A stretch of DNA of 64,000 nt from Centipeda felix (GCF_900186465.1 NZ_LT891959.1:454920-518919); one strand, 5' to 3'. Positions 41,652 through 51,047 are shown, numbered from the stretch's first letter. Numbers and translations: made by a program. Notes: generated by a model not told the origin, from the letters alone.

Positions 41652-42578
41652 CTAAAATAAATTCTCCTGCCATTCGAGCCAGCTTTCCTGCCGCGCCTCA
41701 TGGATACGGTCACCCTCCTCCGCATGGCCGATGAGAAAGGGGGATGCGGGATCGTGAGCGAGACGGCTGCGGCGCACACGCGCAGGATGCGTATTGGCGT
41801 AACAGTAGCGGCAGAGATGCGGGCAGCTGTCGTATGCACCGATGTCCGCACCGAGATAGCAGCGGCACTCCCTGCGCTGCGGCTGATAGTGCGGGAAGTG
41901 AATGCGCCGCCCAAGTGCCCGCTCATAGATGTGCGGGGTCATGCAGCCGCCCGTATTCGCCCCGTATAGAGCGAGTGCATCACCTCCGCCGCACGGATAG
42001 ACGGTCATACCGCACCGCCGTGCCGTCTCAATGATAAATGCACCGAGCTCCATGCGCTCTGCGTGCGTGACATCACGTCCCTCGGGAAAGTTGCGGCGCG
42101 TCTTGGCATAGCGCGTGAGAAAGCTGATGACGACCACTTCCGTCTGCCCCGCCAGCTGCTCTGCCATCGCGGCAAACATTGTTCTGTGCCACGCCAGCGT
42201 ATGATGTGCGTCAAGGATGATCGGATCGTAGCGCCACCCGACGGAGTGCGTTCCGAGAGCAGCCGAGAGCTGATGAAATGAACGCACAACTTCCTCCCAT
42301 GGCGGAACATGGGGCTCAACATCCCTGCCATAGGGCGTGATGGTGACGTACCAGAACTGCCCGAACGGTGCGAGGAGATCCATATAGGGGAGCATCGGTG
42401 CGGGATTCTTCGTACAGAAGCCGATGAGGTCAACCACGCGCGGATCAAGGCGATAGCGCGTCACCTGCTGTGTGTCATAGGGATTACGGACACAGACCTC
42501 GCCCGCACGCAGCCGATTCACCAGCCACGGCGCATAGAACGCCGGAATATCCGTACGCATGCCCGTGTTGAGTATCAT
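41652..42578 (-). CDS. DUF1848 family protein with C-terminal CX3CX2C motif
   Basis: 308 aa. MILNTGMRTDIPAFYAPWL, GFCTKNPAPMLPYMDLL, YVTITPYGRDVEPHVPPW and RYDPIILDAHHTLAWH are typical of DUF1848. The C-terminal part has CRCYLGADIGAYDS then CPHLCRYCYAN: Cys238, Cys240, and Cys252, Cys256, Cys259. The last three fit the CX3CX2C radical-SAM cluster motif, but sit near the C-terminus rather than the start. Function unknown. The ATG at 42578 has GGAGG six bases upstream. Last gene of the long minus-strand run, after the NhaD-type transporter. Confidence 0.85.
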   Translation of the reverse strand: MILNTGMRTDIPAFYAPWLVNRLRAGEVCVRNPYDTQQVTRYRLDPRVVDLIGFCTKNPAPMLPYMDLLAPFGQFWYVTITPYGRDVEPHVPPWEEVVRSFHQLSAALGTHSVGWRYDPIILDAHHTLAWHRTMFAAMAEQLAGQTEVVVISFLTRYAKTRRNFPEGRDVTHAERMELGAFIIETARRCGMTVYPCGGGDALALYGANTGGCMTPHIYERALGRRIHFPHYQPQRRECRCYLGADIGAYDSCPHLCRYCYANTHPARVRRSRLAHDPASPFLIGHAEEGDRIHEARQESWLEWQENLF

Positions 42579-42636
42579 CGCATACCTCCTCCCCTTTTCA
42601 CAGGATAACACGAATCGGAGAAAAAGAAAAATGGGG

Positions 42637-42714
42637 CTGTTGTGCCCCTTCCACCGCTTACGCGGTCCCCCTTCCCCGTGATAACGGGGAAGGCTTTAGG
42701 GGGGGCTACAACAG
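42637..42714. repeat. 78-bp cruciform-forming intergenic element
   Basis: Outer arms CTGTTGT-GCCCC and GGGGGC-T-ACAACAG pair; inside are two more perfect hairpins, CCGC-TTA-GCGG (CCGCTTACGCGG) and CTTCCCCGTGATAACGGGGAAG. There is no T-run, so it is not an ordinary terminator. It lies between the transporter stop and the DUF1848 start and may be a repetitive extragenic palindrome or an RNA-processing site. Confidence 0.7.
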
Positions 42715-42736
42715 ATCCACTGTAGTTTACATTCTC

Positions 42737-44023
42737 TTAGAGATACCGGATATAGACGTAGATGTTCGAGATGATGATCGTAAAGATCATGACAGGCATA
42801 GCGACCTTCATGAAGCCAAGGAAGGAGATCGGACGGCCGCGCTGTGCCGACATCGACGCGACGACGACATTCGCACTTGCACCGATCAGCGTTCCGTTGC
42901 CGCCGAGACACGCGCCGAGAGCAAGCGACCACCACATCGGATCGAGGTTGCTGAGTCCCATCTGTCCCATATCCTGAATCAGCGGAATCAGCGTGGCGAC
43001 AAACGGGATGTTGTCGATAAAGGCAGAGGCAAAGGCACTCATCCACAGAATGAGAATGGCGGTTGCCTCGACATTGCCGCCCGTCGCCTTGATCGCCTCA
43101 GCCGCAAGCATACGGATGACGCCCGTCTCTACGAGTGCACCGACAAGGATGAAGAGCCCGCCGAAGAAGAAGATCGCGGGCCACTCAATCTTTGAGAGCA
43201 CCTTGACGATCGCGCCCTCATCGCGCGTCGCCGTGAGAAGGAGGAGGAGACCTGCGCCCGAGAGTGCGACCGTCGCGGACTCAAGGCCGAGACTGCCGTG
43301 CAGGACAAAGAGCGTAATCGTGAGGAAGATAACGGCAAGGCACTTGCGCAGAAGAGCATGATCGGTGATCTGTGCGCCCGCAGGGAGACGCATGATCTTA
43401 TCCTGCAGCTCCGGCTGAGTATGCAGGCCTTTATGGTAGAGGCCAATAAGAATGAATTGTACCAAGATAAAGATAATTATCGAGATCAATGTAAGGTTCT
43501 CAACGAACGCCATGAAATCGAGCCCGACCGCGCTGCCGATCATAATGTTCGGCGGGTCGCCGATGAGCGTTGCCGTTCCGCCGATGTTCGATGCCAAAAT
43601 CTGCGAAATGAGATACGGCATGACGTCGACCTTGAGCTGTGACGTGATGCTGAACGTGATTGGTACGGTAAGCAGAACCGTCGTAACGTTGTCCAGAAGA
43701 GCCGAGCAGACCATCGTAATGGTCGAGAGAACGACGAGGAGCGCAATGGGCTGCGCCTTGACCTTCTGCGCCGCCCAGATGGCGAGGAAGTTGAATAGTC
43801 CCGTCTCACTCGTAATATTGACGATGATCATCATGCCCATGAGCAGTCCGAGCGTATTGAAATCGATATGGTGAACTGCGACCTCCTGATCGATGATCCC
43901 GAAGAGTATCATGAGCATGGCGCCAAAAAGTCCCACGATGGTGCGGTGCACCTTCTCGGAGATGATGAGCGCGTATGCGACGACAAATATGACAATCGCC
44001 ACAATCGTTGCTGTTTCCATCAT
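42737..44023 (-). CDS. ArsB/NhaD-family ion transporter (SLC13-like)
   Basis: 428 aa, about 11-12 membrane segments. NhaD/ArsB hallmarks: LGLLMGMMIIVNITSETGLF, CSALLDNVTTVLLTVPITF, ASNIGGTATLIGDPPNIMIG, and in the second half DNIPFVATLIPLIQDM with ACLGGNGTLIGASANVVV. The inverted-repeat pair of N-P/G-rich re-entrant loops fits the ion transporter superfamily. Na+/H+ exchange is the most frequent activity of such proteins; arsenite or dicarboxylate transport cannot be excluded. Confidence 0.88.
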   Translation of the reverse strand: MMETATIVAIVIFVVAYALIISEKVHRTIVGLFGAMLMILFGIIDQEVAVHHIDFNTLGLLMGMMIIVNITSETGLFNFLAIWAAQKVKAQPIALLVVLSTITMVCSALLDNVTTVLLTVPITFSITSQLKVDVMPYLISQILASNIGGTATLIGDPPNIMIGSAVGLDFMAFVENLTLISIIIFILVQFILIGLYHKGLHTQPELQDKIMRLPAGAQITDHALLRKCLAVIFLTITLFVLHGSLGLESATVALSGAGLLLLLTATRDEGAIVKVLSKIEWPAIFFFGGLFILVGALVETGVIRMLAAEAIKATGGNVEATAILILWMSAFASAFIDNIPFVATLIPLIQDMGQMGLSNLDPMWWSLALGACLGGNGTLIGASANVVVASMSAQRGRPISFLGFMKVAMPVMIFTIIISNIYVYIRYL

Positions 44024-44056
44024 TACACATCCTTACTTCTCGTTATGAGAAATCCA

Positions 44057-44353
44057 TCACGTCGCCGTGATAATCACCTGTCGGCCGCTGCGGCGGATCT
44101 TCAGCTTGACATTCGTCTCACCCTCCTGCGCGAGTGCCAGCTTCAGCTCCAGCAGAGCCTTGCCGAGTTCTTCTGCCTGCGCGGCGCTGAGTCCCGCACG
44201 CGCGAGATCGGCGGGCGGTTCCTTTGCCGCTGCCGCACGGGCGCGTTCCTCTGCCTGCCGCTCCTGACGCAGCATGGTCTCGGCGAGAGTTTCCTCTGCC
44301 TCGTGCCCCTGCATCATATCCTTGTCGGACAAATCTTTTGGTATCTTTGCCAC
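44057..44353 (-). CDS. Small hypothetical protein, charged with Ala-rich coiled coil
   Basis: 98 aa. The GTG at 44353 (VAKIPKDLSDKDMMQG) has AGGAGGAGG six bases upstream, which makes translation credible. Residues about 20-80 are helical, rich in Ala, Glu and Arg (EETLAETMLRQERQAEERAR, LSAAQAEELGKALLELKLAL), ending in a beta-like VKLKIRRSGRQVIITAT. No known family recognised. It lies between glnS and the transporter with short spacers, so it is probably co-transcribed. Confidence 0.65.
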   Translation of the reverse strand: MAKIPKDLSDKDMMQGHEAEETLAETMLRQERQAEERARAAAAKEPPADLARAGLSAAQAEELGKALLELKLALAQEGETNVKLKIRRSGRQVIITAT

Positions 44354-44407
44354 AGCAAACCTCCTCCTGCCGTCCGTGGCACATAACACATCGAGAAAAA
44401 GAATGCG

Positions 44408-46075
44408 CTACTTGATTTTGCTCCACGTATCCTTCAGCCCGACGATGCGGTTGAACACTATATGATCCGGCGTAGTATCCGGGTCAACAACAAAGTAACC
44501 AACGCGCAGGAACTGATAGCGCGTCCCTGCCGCTGTGAGACGGACGCTCGGCTCCACCTTCGCGTCTGTCAGCACCTCAAGTGAGTGCGGGTTGAGCGCC
44601 GCAATGAAGTCTGCCGGCTCCTCCTCGCCCTCCTCTGCCGTACGCAGCAGGCTGTCATAGAGGCGCACCTCCGCTGTGAGCGCATGCTCTGCCGCGACCC
44701 ACTGGATCGTCCCCTTCACCTTGCGGTTCGCCGCCGTACCGCCGCTCCGCGTCTCTGGATCATAGGTACAACGCAGCTCCGTGATCTCGCCCGCCGCATC
44801 CTTTACGACTTCCTCACAGCGGATAATATAGGCGTGCTTGAGGCGCACCTCGCCGCCCGGCTTCAGGCGGAAGAATTTCTTCGGCGCATCCTCCATAAAG
44901 TCTTCGCGGTCGATGTAGAGTTCGCGCCCAAAGGGCACATATCGCCGTCCTCCGTGCGTCGGGCTGTTCTCGGCGAGCAGATACTCCGTCTCGCCTTCGG
45001 GATAGTTGGTAATGACGAGTTTCAGCGGATGCAGTACCGCCATAATGCGCGGCGCGTTGCGGTTCAGCTCGTCGCGTACACAGTGCTCGAGCATGGCGCT
45101 GTCCACCGTGCTGTTGCTCTTGGCGACGCCGATCTCCTCACAGAACGCACGGATGGCTGCAGGCGGATAACCGCGCCGCCGCATCCCCGAGATGGTCGGC
45201 ATACGCGGATCGTCCCACCCGCGCACATGCCCCTCCTCAACGAGCTGGCGCAGCTTGCGCTTGCTCGTGATCGCGCCCGAGAGATTCAGACGTGCGAACT
45301 CAATCTGACGCGGCCGCTCCCCCGCAAGGAAACCCAGTGACGTGAGCAGCCAGTCGTAGAACGGGCGATGCTCCTCGAACTCCAGCGTGCAGAGCGAGTG
45401 CGTAATGCCCTCAATCGCATCCGAGAGCGGATGGGCAAAGTCATACATCGGATAGATGCACCACGCATCGCCCGTCCGATGATGAGACACATGGGCAATA
45501 CGGTAGATCACGGGGTCACGCATGACGAGATTCGGCGACGCCATGTCGATCTTGGCGCGCAAAACGCGTGCTCCGTCCGGAAACTCACCCGCACGCATAC
45601 GCGTGAAGAGATCCAGATTCTCCTCGATCGAGCGCCCGCGGCACGAACTTTCCTTGCCCGGCTCGGTCAGCGTACCGCGATAGGCCCGGATCTCCTCCGC
45701 CGTGAGATCATCCACATAGGCAAGCCCCTTCTTAATCAGCTCGACTGCATATTCATACAGCCGCTCGAAATAGTCCGAGGCATAGAACCGCCGATCGCCC
45801 CACGAGAAGCCGAGCCAGCGGATGTCCTCCTGAATGGAATCCACATACTCGACGTCCTCCTTCGTCGGGTTCGTATCGTCAAAGCGCAGATTGCAGAGAC
45901 CATTGTAATCCTCAGCAACACCGAAGTTAAGGCAGATGGACTTTGCGTGTCCGATGTGCAGATAGCCGTTCGGCTCGGGCGGAAACCGCGTATGGATCCC
46001 CTCCGCATGTCGTCCCGCACGCAGATCTTCGTCGATGATATTTCGGATAAAATTTGATGTCTTTACATCCGCCAT
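44408..46075 (-). CDS. glnS: Glutaminyl-tRNA synthetase
   Basis: 555 aa class I synthetase. HIGH-type motif in [18 protein letters not shown], then [13 protein letters not shown], and the KMSKS-type loop in [14 protein letters not shown]. The C-terminal beta-barrel anticodon domain follows, with FAPKG-like [16 protein letters not shown]. Many Firmicutes lack GlnRS and make Gln-tRNA by GatCAB, so its presence is notable; the gene is of the type shared with Proteobacteria, where the enzyme arrived from eukaryotes. In a minus-strand run after the HD gene. Confidence 0.97.
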   Translation of the reverse strand: MADVKTSNFIRNIIDEDLRAGRHAEGIHTRFPPEPNGYLHIGHAKSICLNFGVAEDYNGLCNLRFDDTNPTKEDVEYVDSIQEDIRWLGFSWGDRRFYASDYFERLYEYAVELIKKGLAYVDDLTAEEIRAYRGTLTEPGKESSCRGRSIEENLDLFTRMRAGEFPDGARVLRAKIDMASPNLVMRDPVIYRIAHVSHHRTGDAWCIYPMYDFAHPLSDAIEGITHSLCTLEFEEHRPFYDWLLTSLGFLAGERPRQIEFARLNLSGAITSKRKLRQLVEEGHVRGWDDPRMPTISGMRRRGYPPAAIRAFCEEIGVAKSNSTVDSAMLEHCVRDELNRNAPRIMAVLHPLKLVITNYPEGETEYLLAENSPTHGGRRYVPFGRELYIDREDFMEDAPKKFFRLKPGGEVRLKHAYIIRCEEVVKDAAGEITELRCTYDPETRSGGTAANRKVKGTIQWVAAEHALTAEVRLYDSLLRTAEEGEEEPADFIAALNPHSLEVLTDAKVEPSVRLTAAGTRYQFLRVGYFVVDPDTTPDHIVFNRIVGLKDTWSKIK

Positions 46076-46106
46076 GTTCCTATCCCTCTATCCGTATAAT
46101 TCGATA

Positions 46107-46892
46107 TCAATCGTTCTGTGCGCAGTACCGATCGATGTAAGCGCGCAGCTTCGCTACGCCCTCGGCAATCCCCGCCTGCGCAGGAAGGCTCGCAATAAAA
46201 GTGTCCACATAGCCACGTTCTACAATGCGGCGCAGCGTCCACATAAAGTTGATATCGTAAATCCACATGAGACGTACGATCTTGCGGTCTCCATTCGTAC
46301 GCAGACGGTAGTAGTCCGCCTGTCGTCCTGCGGCAAAGTCCGCCACGAAATCGGGGCTGACCTCCTGCGCTGCGTCCGACGGGACGAAGTTCGGTGCCTT
46401 CTCCGCGCCCTCCGGCGTGAGGAACGGGAGGAGAACGCGATAGATGTCAAGCTTGTCCGCATCACGGATTACCTTGGCAAAAAACAGCTTGCGCTCATCT
46501 CTGGTCGGAGCAATTTCCTTTTTGTTGTGATATTTGATCGCAAAACGCACCGCCTCTGCATCCACATCGCTAAGCGGCGCGAGGATATTCTCCTCTGCGA
46601 GTACCTTCAGTCCGAGTTCCGCATGATCCTCCGACGCAGCATCGTTGAACGTCCGATAGCGGGCATACTGCCGAAACCGTCCAACATCGTGAAAGAGTCC
46701 GATGATCTCAGCAATAGCCATATCGTGCGCATGGCATCCAAGATGCTTGGCAAGTGCGCGGGCATGTGCCGTCACATAGCCTGTATGAATCTCCTTGAGC
46801 TGAATGCCGCGCATGACCTCGGGGTCATTGGTACGAAAGGAGCGCATATAGGCATTCATCCATGTGTGCATTTCATGCAGGAGTTTTTCCAT
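46107..46892 (-). CDS. HD-domain phosphohydrolase
   Basis: 261 aa. HD signature: TGYVTAHARALAKHLGC (first His), LFHDVGRFRQYARY (HD pair), and VIRDADKLDIYRVL (later Asp). Residues between carry AIKYHNKK, another His typical of the family. Metal-dependent phosphohydrolases of nucleotides or signalling nucleotides belong here; the substrate is unknown. The ATG at 46892 has AAAGGAGG seven bases upstream. It starts 32 bp after the FtsZ-like gene and precedes glnS. Confidence 0.85.
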   Translation of the reverse strand: MEKLLHEMHTWMNAYMRSFRTNDPEVMRGIQLKEIHTGYVTAHARALAKHLGCHAHDMAIAEIIGLFHDVGRFRQYARYRTFNDAASEDHAELGLKVLAEENILAPLSDVDAEAVRFAIKYHNKKEIAPTRDERKLFFAKVIRDADKLDIYRVLLPFLTPEGAEKAPNFVPSDAAQEVSPDFVADFAAGRQADYYRLRTNGDRKIVRLMWIYDINFMWTLRRIVERGYVDTFIASLPAQAGIAEGVAKLRAYIDRYCAQND

Positions 46893-46924
46893 CTGCGTTC
46901 CTCCTTTCACGTACATCGCCCCGA

Positions 46925-47905
46925 TCATCCCTCCTCGGGCGGAACATAGCTCTCGTCAAAGTCCGTCGCGACCAGCGTCGCCTGCACCTTGTCTGCCATG
47001 CTCTCCTGCACAACCAGTCCTGCAATGATATTGACCGCAGGATGTGCATGCCCATGGATATAGCGTACGGCCTCATCCACATCACGCAGACTCATCGCGG
47101 GGCCTCCCGTGAGATTGAGGACGACGCCGCGTGCGCCCGCCGTATTGCGGTCGAGCAGCGGACTCTCCATCGCCTTTCGCACCGCCTTCTGCGGCGTCTC
47201 ATCGGTACCGATGGCGAGCAGGGTTTCGCTCGATGCACTCTGCCGAAAGATTGTCGTCACATCGGCAAAATCAACATTGATGACCCCCGTGGTCAAAATC
47301 AGTTCTGCCACGCAGCCAACCGTCTGCCGCAGCACCTCATCGGCAAGGGCAAAAGCATCGACAAACGACATCTTGCGGTCGGGGGCAATCTTCAGGAGGT
47401 TGTCGTTGCGCATCGTGATGAAGGCATCCGTCATGCCCTGCATCCGTGCGATCCCCGCCTGCGCCGTCTGCATCTTGCGCGGCATCTCAAAGTGGAACGG
47501 CGTCGTCACCACGCCGATGGAGAGGATCCCCATGTCGCGTGCGATCTCCGCCACAACAGGTGCCGCCCCTGTCCCAAGGCCGCCGCCCATCGTCGCCGTG
47601 ATGATGACGAGATCCGTCCCCTCAAGCATCTGACGAATCGCCTTTTCCTCGCTGCGCGCTGCCTCCTCACCGACCTCGACTCTGCCGCCCGTGCCGCGCC
47701 CCTGCGTCAGTTTTTCACCGATGGGCAGCACGGTGATCCCCTGTTTTTCGAGCGCATGCAGCTGACGAAGATCCGAGTTGAGCCCGACAAGTGTCATATC
47801 GAGATCGTAGTTCTCACGCACACTGCGCAGGATATTCCCGCCGCCGCCGCCCACGCCGACCACCTTGATGGTAATTTTCGCCTGAATAATTCCCTCAGTC
47901 GGCAT
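46925..47905 (-). CDS. Divergent FtsZ/tubulin-family GTPase without C-terminal tail
   Basis: 326 aa. The FtsZ fold is clear: IKVVGVGGGGGNILRSV at the start, LNSDLRQLHAL (FtsZ: NTD-QAL), GRGTGGRVEVGEEAA, the tubulin signature MGGGLGTGAAP (FtsZ: GGGTGTGAAP, so Thr is Leu here at 110), and the T7 loop GVINVDFADVTTIF with its Asn and two Asp residues kept. It ends at ESYVPPEEG: there is no disordered linker and no conserved C-terminal peptide for FtsA, ZipA or SepF. It lies far from any division cluster, between an EamA transporter and an HD-domain gene. Shine-Dalgarno AAGGAGG is six bases before the ATG. Probably a paralogue of the main FtsZ; the role is unknown. Confidence 0.88.
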   Translation of the reverse strand: MPTEGIIQAKITIKVVGVGGGGGNILRSVRENYDLDMTLVGLNSDLRQLHALEKQGITVLPIGEKLTQGRGTGGRVEVGEEAARSEEKAIRQMLEGTDLVIITATMGGGLGTGAAPVVAEIARDMGILSIGVVTTPFHFEMPRKMQTAQAGIARMQGMTDAFITMRNDNLLKIAPDRKMSFVDAFALADEVLRQTVGCVAELILTTGVINVDFADVTTIFRQSASSETLLAIGTDETPQKAVRKAMESPLLDRNTAGARGVVLNLTGGPAMSLRDVDEAVRYIHGHAHPAVNIIAGLVVQESMADKVQATLVATDFDESYVPPEEG

Positions 47906-47916
47906 ATCGCGCCTCC

Positions 47917-48795
47917 TTATTCTCTACACGCTTTCGGTGCTGCCTGTGCCATGACCGCGCCCGCAAGCAGCAGAGCGCAGCCAAGTACCTGCACTGCGCT
48001 CATCGTCTCCCCCAGAACCGCCCATCCTGCCACGGCGGCAAATACTGCCTCCATCGACATGAGAATCGCCGCCTGCGTCGGCTCGACATGCGCCTGCCCC
48101 AAAATCTGACAGGTGTATGCGACACCGCAGGAGAGGATGCCCGCATAGCCGATCGGGACCACGGCGGCCGAGAGCGCCGCCCACGTGCAGGTCTCAAAAC
48201 ATACAGCGAGCAACGCGCTGCCGAGCGTGCAGATCAGCATCTCCATAAGGCACAGCTCGATGGCATCCACCATGCGGGCAAAGCGGTCAATGAGCAGAAT
48301 CTGTACCATCCAGAAAAATGCACAGAGAAAGACAAGTACATCGCCTTGGTTCAGCGTCGTTTCCCCGTAGGCAGAGAGAAAGTAGACGCCCAGAAAGGCA
48401 AGGAGCGCACCACCCCACTGCACCGCTCGGATACGGTGACCAAGCAGCACTGCCGCAAGCGGCACGAGTACGATGTAGAGCGTCGTGATAAACGCCGTCT
48501 TACCCGCTGTCGTCGAGAGGAGCGCCACCTGCTGCAGCGTCACGCCGACAAACATCGCCAGCCCGACGGGAATCCCGGCGCGAAAGCCCGAATGGAACGT
48601 GCCCGCGCGCCGCTGCGCCTTACGCTGTCCGCGATAGAGCAGCCAGAGCGCCGTCATGAACAGTGTCCCGAGGGCAAAGCGCGCTGCTGCATAGGTATAG
48701 GGACCAAGCCCCTCCATCCCGAGAATCTGTGCGACGAACGTCGTCCCCCAGAAGAAAGCCGCCGCCAGCAGCATCAAACTCCCGCGCAGGCGCAT
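47917..48795 (-). CDS. EamA/DMT-family transporter
   Basis: 292 aa with ten predicted membrane helices in two EamA repeats: LMLLAAAFFWGTTFVAQILG opens the first, and QGDVLVFLCAFFWMVQILLI opens the second; the second ends MEAVFAAVAGWAVLGETMSA, the most conserved EamA segment. These export amino acids or other small metabolites. The ATG at 48795 is one base after the ATPase stop; an in-frame start at 48876 lies inside the ATPase gene and is rejected. Confidence 0.9.
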   Translation of the reverse strand: MRLRGSLMLLAAAFFWGTTFVAQILGMEGLGPYTYAAARFALGTLFMTALWLLYRGQRKAQRRAGTFHSGFRAGIPVGLAMFVGVTLQQVALLSTTAGKTAFITTLYIVLVPLAAVLLGHRIRAVQWGGALLAFLGVYFLSAYGETTLNQGDVLVFLCAFFWMVQILLIDRFARMVDAIELCLMEMLICTLGSALLAVCFETCTWAALSAAVVPIGYAGILSCGVAYTCQILGQAHVEPTQAAILMSMEAVFAAVAGWAVLGETMSAVQVLGCALLLAGAVMAQAAPKACRE

Positions 48796-48796
48796 C

Positions 48797-49516
48797 CTAG
48801 AGCACCTTTGACAGGAAGCTGCGCGTACGCTCCTCCTGTGGATGCTCGAACACCTCGCGCGGTGCCCCCGACTCAATGATGCGTCCCTCGTCCACGAAGA
48901 GCAGGCGGTCGCCTACCTCACGGGCAAAGCCCATCTCATGTGTCACAATAACCATCGTCATGCCCTCGTTAGCAAGGGCACGCATGACATCGAGCACCTC
49001 GCCGACCATCTCGGGATCGAGTGCCGACGTCGGCTCATCGAAGAGCATCACCTTCGGGTGCATCGCGAGAGCACGTGCGATGGCAACACGCTGCTGCTGA
49101 CCGCCCGAGAGATTGTCGGGATAGGCATCCGCCTTCTCCGCCAGCCCCACGCGTGCCAGCAGCTCACGCGCCGTTTTCTCAGCATCGGCGCGTGCGATAT
49201 GCTTTACCTTCATCGGGGCGAGCATGATGTTGTCGAGCACCGTCATGTGCGGGAACAGGTTGAACCGCTGGAACACCATGCCGACCTCTTCACGCACTTT
49301 ATTGATGTTTGCCTCGCCCGAAAGTATGATGCCGTCGATGGTGACCTCGCCCGCCGTCGGCTCCTCGAGATGATTCATGCAGCGTAAAAGCGTGCTCTTG
49401 CCTGAGCCGGACGGACCAATGATGACAACGACCTCCTTCTCCGCAATGGAGAGATCAATGCCCTTCAGCACCTCATCCGTGCCGAACGACTTACGCAGTT
49501 CTTTAATCTCAATCAT
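48797..49516 (-). CDS. glnQ: Polar amino-acid ABC transporter ATPase (GlnQ type)
   Basis: 239 aa. Walker [10 protein letters not shown] (34-42), Q-loop [15 protein letters not shown], signature [16 protein letters not shown], Walker [15 protein letters not shown] and switch [11 protein letters not shown]. The GlnQ/ArtP/HisP subfamily pattern is plain. It overlaps the permease by 8 bp; Shine-Dalgarno GGAGGT lies nine bases before the ATG. The binding protein is not encoded here; the lipoprotein at 35.9-36.7 kb is the natural candidate. Confidence 0.95.
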   Translation of the reverse strand: MIEIKELRKSFGTDEVLKGIDLSIAEKEVVVIIGPSGSGKSTLLRCMNHLEEPTAGEVTIDGIILSGEANINKVREEVGMVFQRFNLFPHMTVLDNIMLAPMKVKHIARADAEKTARELLARVGLAEKADAYPDNLSGGQQQRVAIARALAMHPKVMLFDEPTSALDPEMVGEVLDVMRALANEGMTMVIVTHEMGFAREVGDRLLFVDEGRIIESGAPREVFEHPQEERTRSFLSKVL

Positions 49517-50180
49517 GGACGCGGCACCTCCGTTCCAGATACGCGACAAAGCGCGAGATCGTCAGCGTCATCACGAGGTAGATCACGGCGACGCTCATCC
49601 AGATTTCAAACGACCCGTAAGTCTTCGCGATGATGAGCTGACCGCGCCGCGTCAGCTCCTCAAAGCCGATGACGGAGACAAGGGACGAATCCTTCAGCAT
49701 CGCAATAAACTCGTTGCCGAGCGGCGGAATGACGCGCTTGAACGCCTGCGGCACAATGATGTAGCGCATGGTCTGCAGCCACGTCATACCAAGCGAGCGC
49801 CCAGCCTCCATCTGCCCCTCATCGACCGACTGTATCCCCGCACGAAAAATCTCCGCCACGTACGCGCCGGAGTTGATGCCGCAGGCGGAGATCGCTGCGA
49901 TGAACGGATCGATGCGCTGCCCCGTGATCACAGGAAGGGCAAAGTAAAAGAGGAAAATCTGCACGAGCAGCGGCGTACCGCGGAAAAACTCCACGTAGAC
50001 CTCCGCAAGCAGGCGCAGCGGGCGCAGATGCGAGATGCGCGCAACGCCCACGACCAGACCGATCACAAAACCGATCGCCGTCGAGAGCACCGTGATCTGA
50101 ATCGTCACGCCCGCACCGACAAGCAGGAGCGGGAACGAATTAACCACGAGATTCATATCGAAATTCATAAACTCATCCAT
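49509..50180 (-). CDS. glnP: Polar amino-acid ABC transporter permease
   Basis: 223 aa, about five membrane helices, HisM/GlnP family. The EAA loop with the subfamily form [20 protein letters not shown] near residue 80 and [20 protein letters not shown] in the middle contact the ATPase. [20 protein letters not shown] is the usual C-terminal motif. First gene of the long minus-strand run; the palindromic repeat at 50214-50380 lies just upstream, so the promoter is within or beyond it. Confidence 0.95.
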   Translation of the reverse strand: MDEFMNFDMNLVVNSFPLLLVGAGVTIQITVLSTAIGFVIGLVVGVARISHLRPLRLLAEVYVEFFRGTPLLVQIFLFYFALPVITGQRIDPFIAAISACGINSGAYVAEIFRAGIQSVDEGQMEAGRSLGMTWLQTMRYIIVPQAFKRVIPPLGNEFIAMLKDSSLVSVIGFEELTRRGQLIIAKTYGSFEIWMSVAVIYLVMTLTISRFVAYLERRCRVHD

Positions 50181-50213
50181 TCCGTCAATAGTACGACGGC
50201 ATAAACAGCCGCC

Positions 50214-50380
50214 TTAAGGAAGCACTGATCAATTCAGCGCCATCATCTTGATGCATCTTTTTGCTCGCACTTCGGCGGGAAATTCTCCACAGAACACCAT
50301 TCTGCCTCCGGTTTTCCACCTCGTTCGAACGAAAAATCTATGCTAATCTGACGAACTTCTTTTTTTCAGTGATTCCTTAA
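50214..50380. repeat. Full copy of the dispersed palindromic repeat, opposite orientation
   Basis: TTAAGGAAGCACTGAT at one end and TCAGTGATTCCTTAA at the other, 167 bp apart, with the same internal order as the copy at 23707 read on the other strand (CATCTTGATGCATCTTTTT, CACTTCGGCGGGAAATTC, TTTTCCACCTCGTTCGAACG). TTAA occurs at both tips and may be target duplication or part of the ends. Confidence 0.85.
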
Positions 50381-50438
50381 TATTATATTTCAATCCCCCT
50401 GTGCTGTCAATAAATTCACGCTCTTTACAGCTGTTGTA

Positions 50439-50927
50439 TTACGTTAATTCACATTCCCAAATCTCACGGCACATTTCTCTGTTTTTGTCCCATTCATTGT
50501 AAGGTTCACTCTTCGTTCGATGAAATCCAAATTTATCATAAAGATGGCGTGCAGGCTTTAAGAGATCGAGTGTCCCCAGAAAGAGCCGGCGGTAGCCTTT
50601 TCTGCGGCAAAAAGAAATCGCCTCCGCCAGCAGACGATTTCCAAGCCCATGTCCCTGCACATCCATATCTACACCAAGCCAACGCAGCTGTGCCCGATTC
50701 GTCCCCTTTTTGATGACTGCGATATCACCGACCATCTTCCCATCCAGTTCGGCAATCCACATCTGACTGCCCTCCACGTCATCGTAGAGCTCCGCCATCC
50801 CGCGCAGCATCTCCTGTTCATAAAATCCGTTAAAGCCATACTGACGCTTATAGAGCTCGTATTGAAAATAACAGACCTTGCTTGGATCTCCCGGCTGATA
50901 GGTACGAAGCATGATGTCACTTGACAT
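50439..50927 (-). CDS. GNAT-family N-acetyltransferase
   Basis: 162 aa. Acetyl-CoA motif A is LRWLGVDMDVQGHGLGNRLL (Q-G-H-G-L-G), preceded by the beta strand MWIAELDGKMVGDIAVIKKG and followed by KPARHLYDKFGFHRTKSE, the usual C-terminal motif B. The acceptor is unknown. Upstream Shine-Dalgarno AAGGGG eight bases before the ATG. Confidence 0.88.
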   Translation of the reverse strand: MSSDIMLRTYQPGDPSKVCYFQYELYKRQYGFNGFYEQEMLRGMAELYDDVEGSQMWIAELDGKMVGDIAVIKKGTNRAQLRWLGVDMDVQGHGLGNRLLAEAISFCRRKGYRRLFLGTLDLLKPARHLYDKFGFHRTKSEPYNEWDKNREMCREIWECELT

Positions 50928-50967
50928 CTTCTCAACCCCTTTTTATTTGAATAGATAAACTAAATTT

Positions 50968-51004
50968 CCCCCATAAGCACACGAAAGATGCTGCTTATGG
51001 GGGG
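50968..51004 (-). terminator. Hairpin after the chemoreceptor gene (probable terminator)
   Basis: CCCCCATAAGCA and TGCTTATGGGGG form a perfect 12-bp stem. The following T content is weak (AAATTTAGTTTATC), so termination efficiency is uncertain. Confidence 0.65.
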
Positions 51005-51047
51005 ACTGCGGTCGTTTACAAGTCAATATTGACCCATGGATATATGG

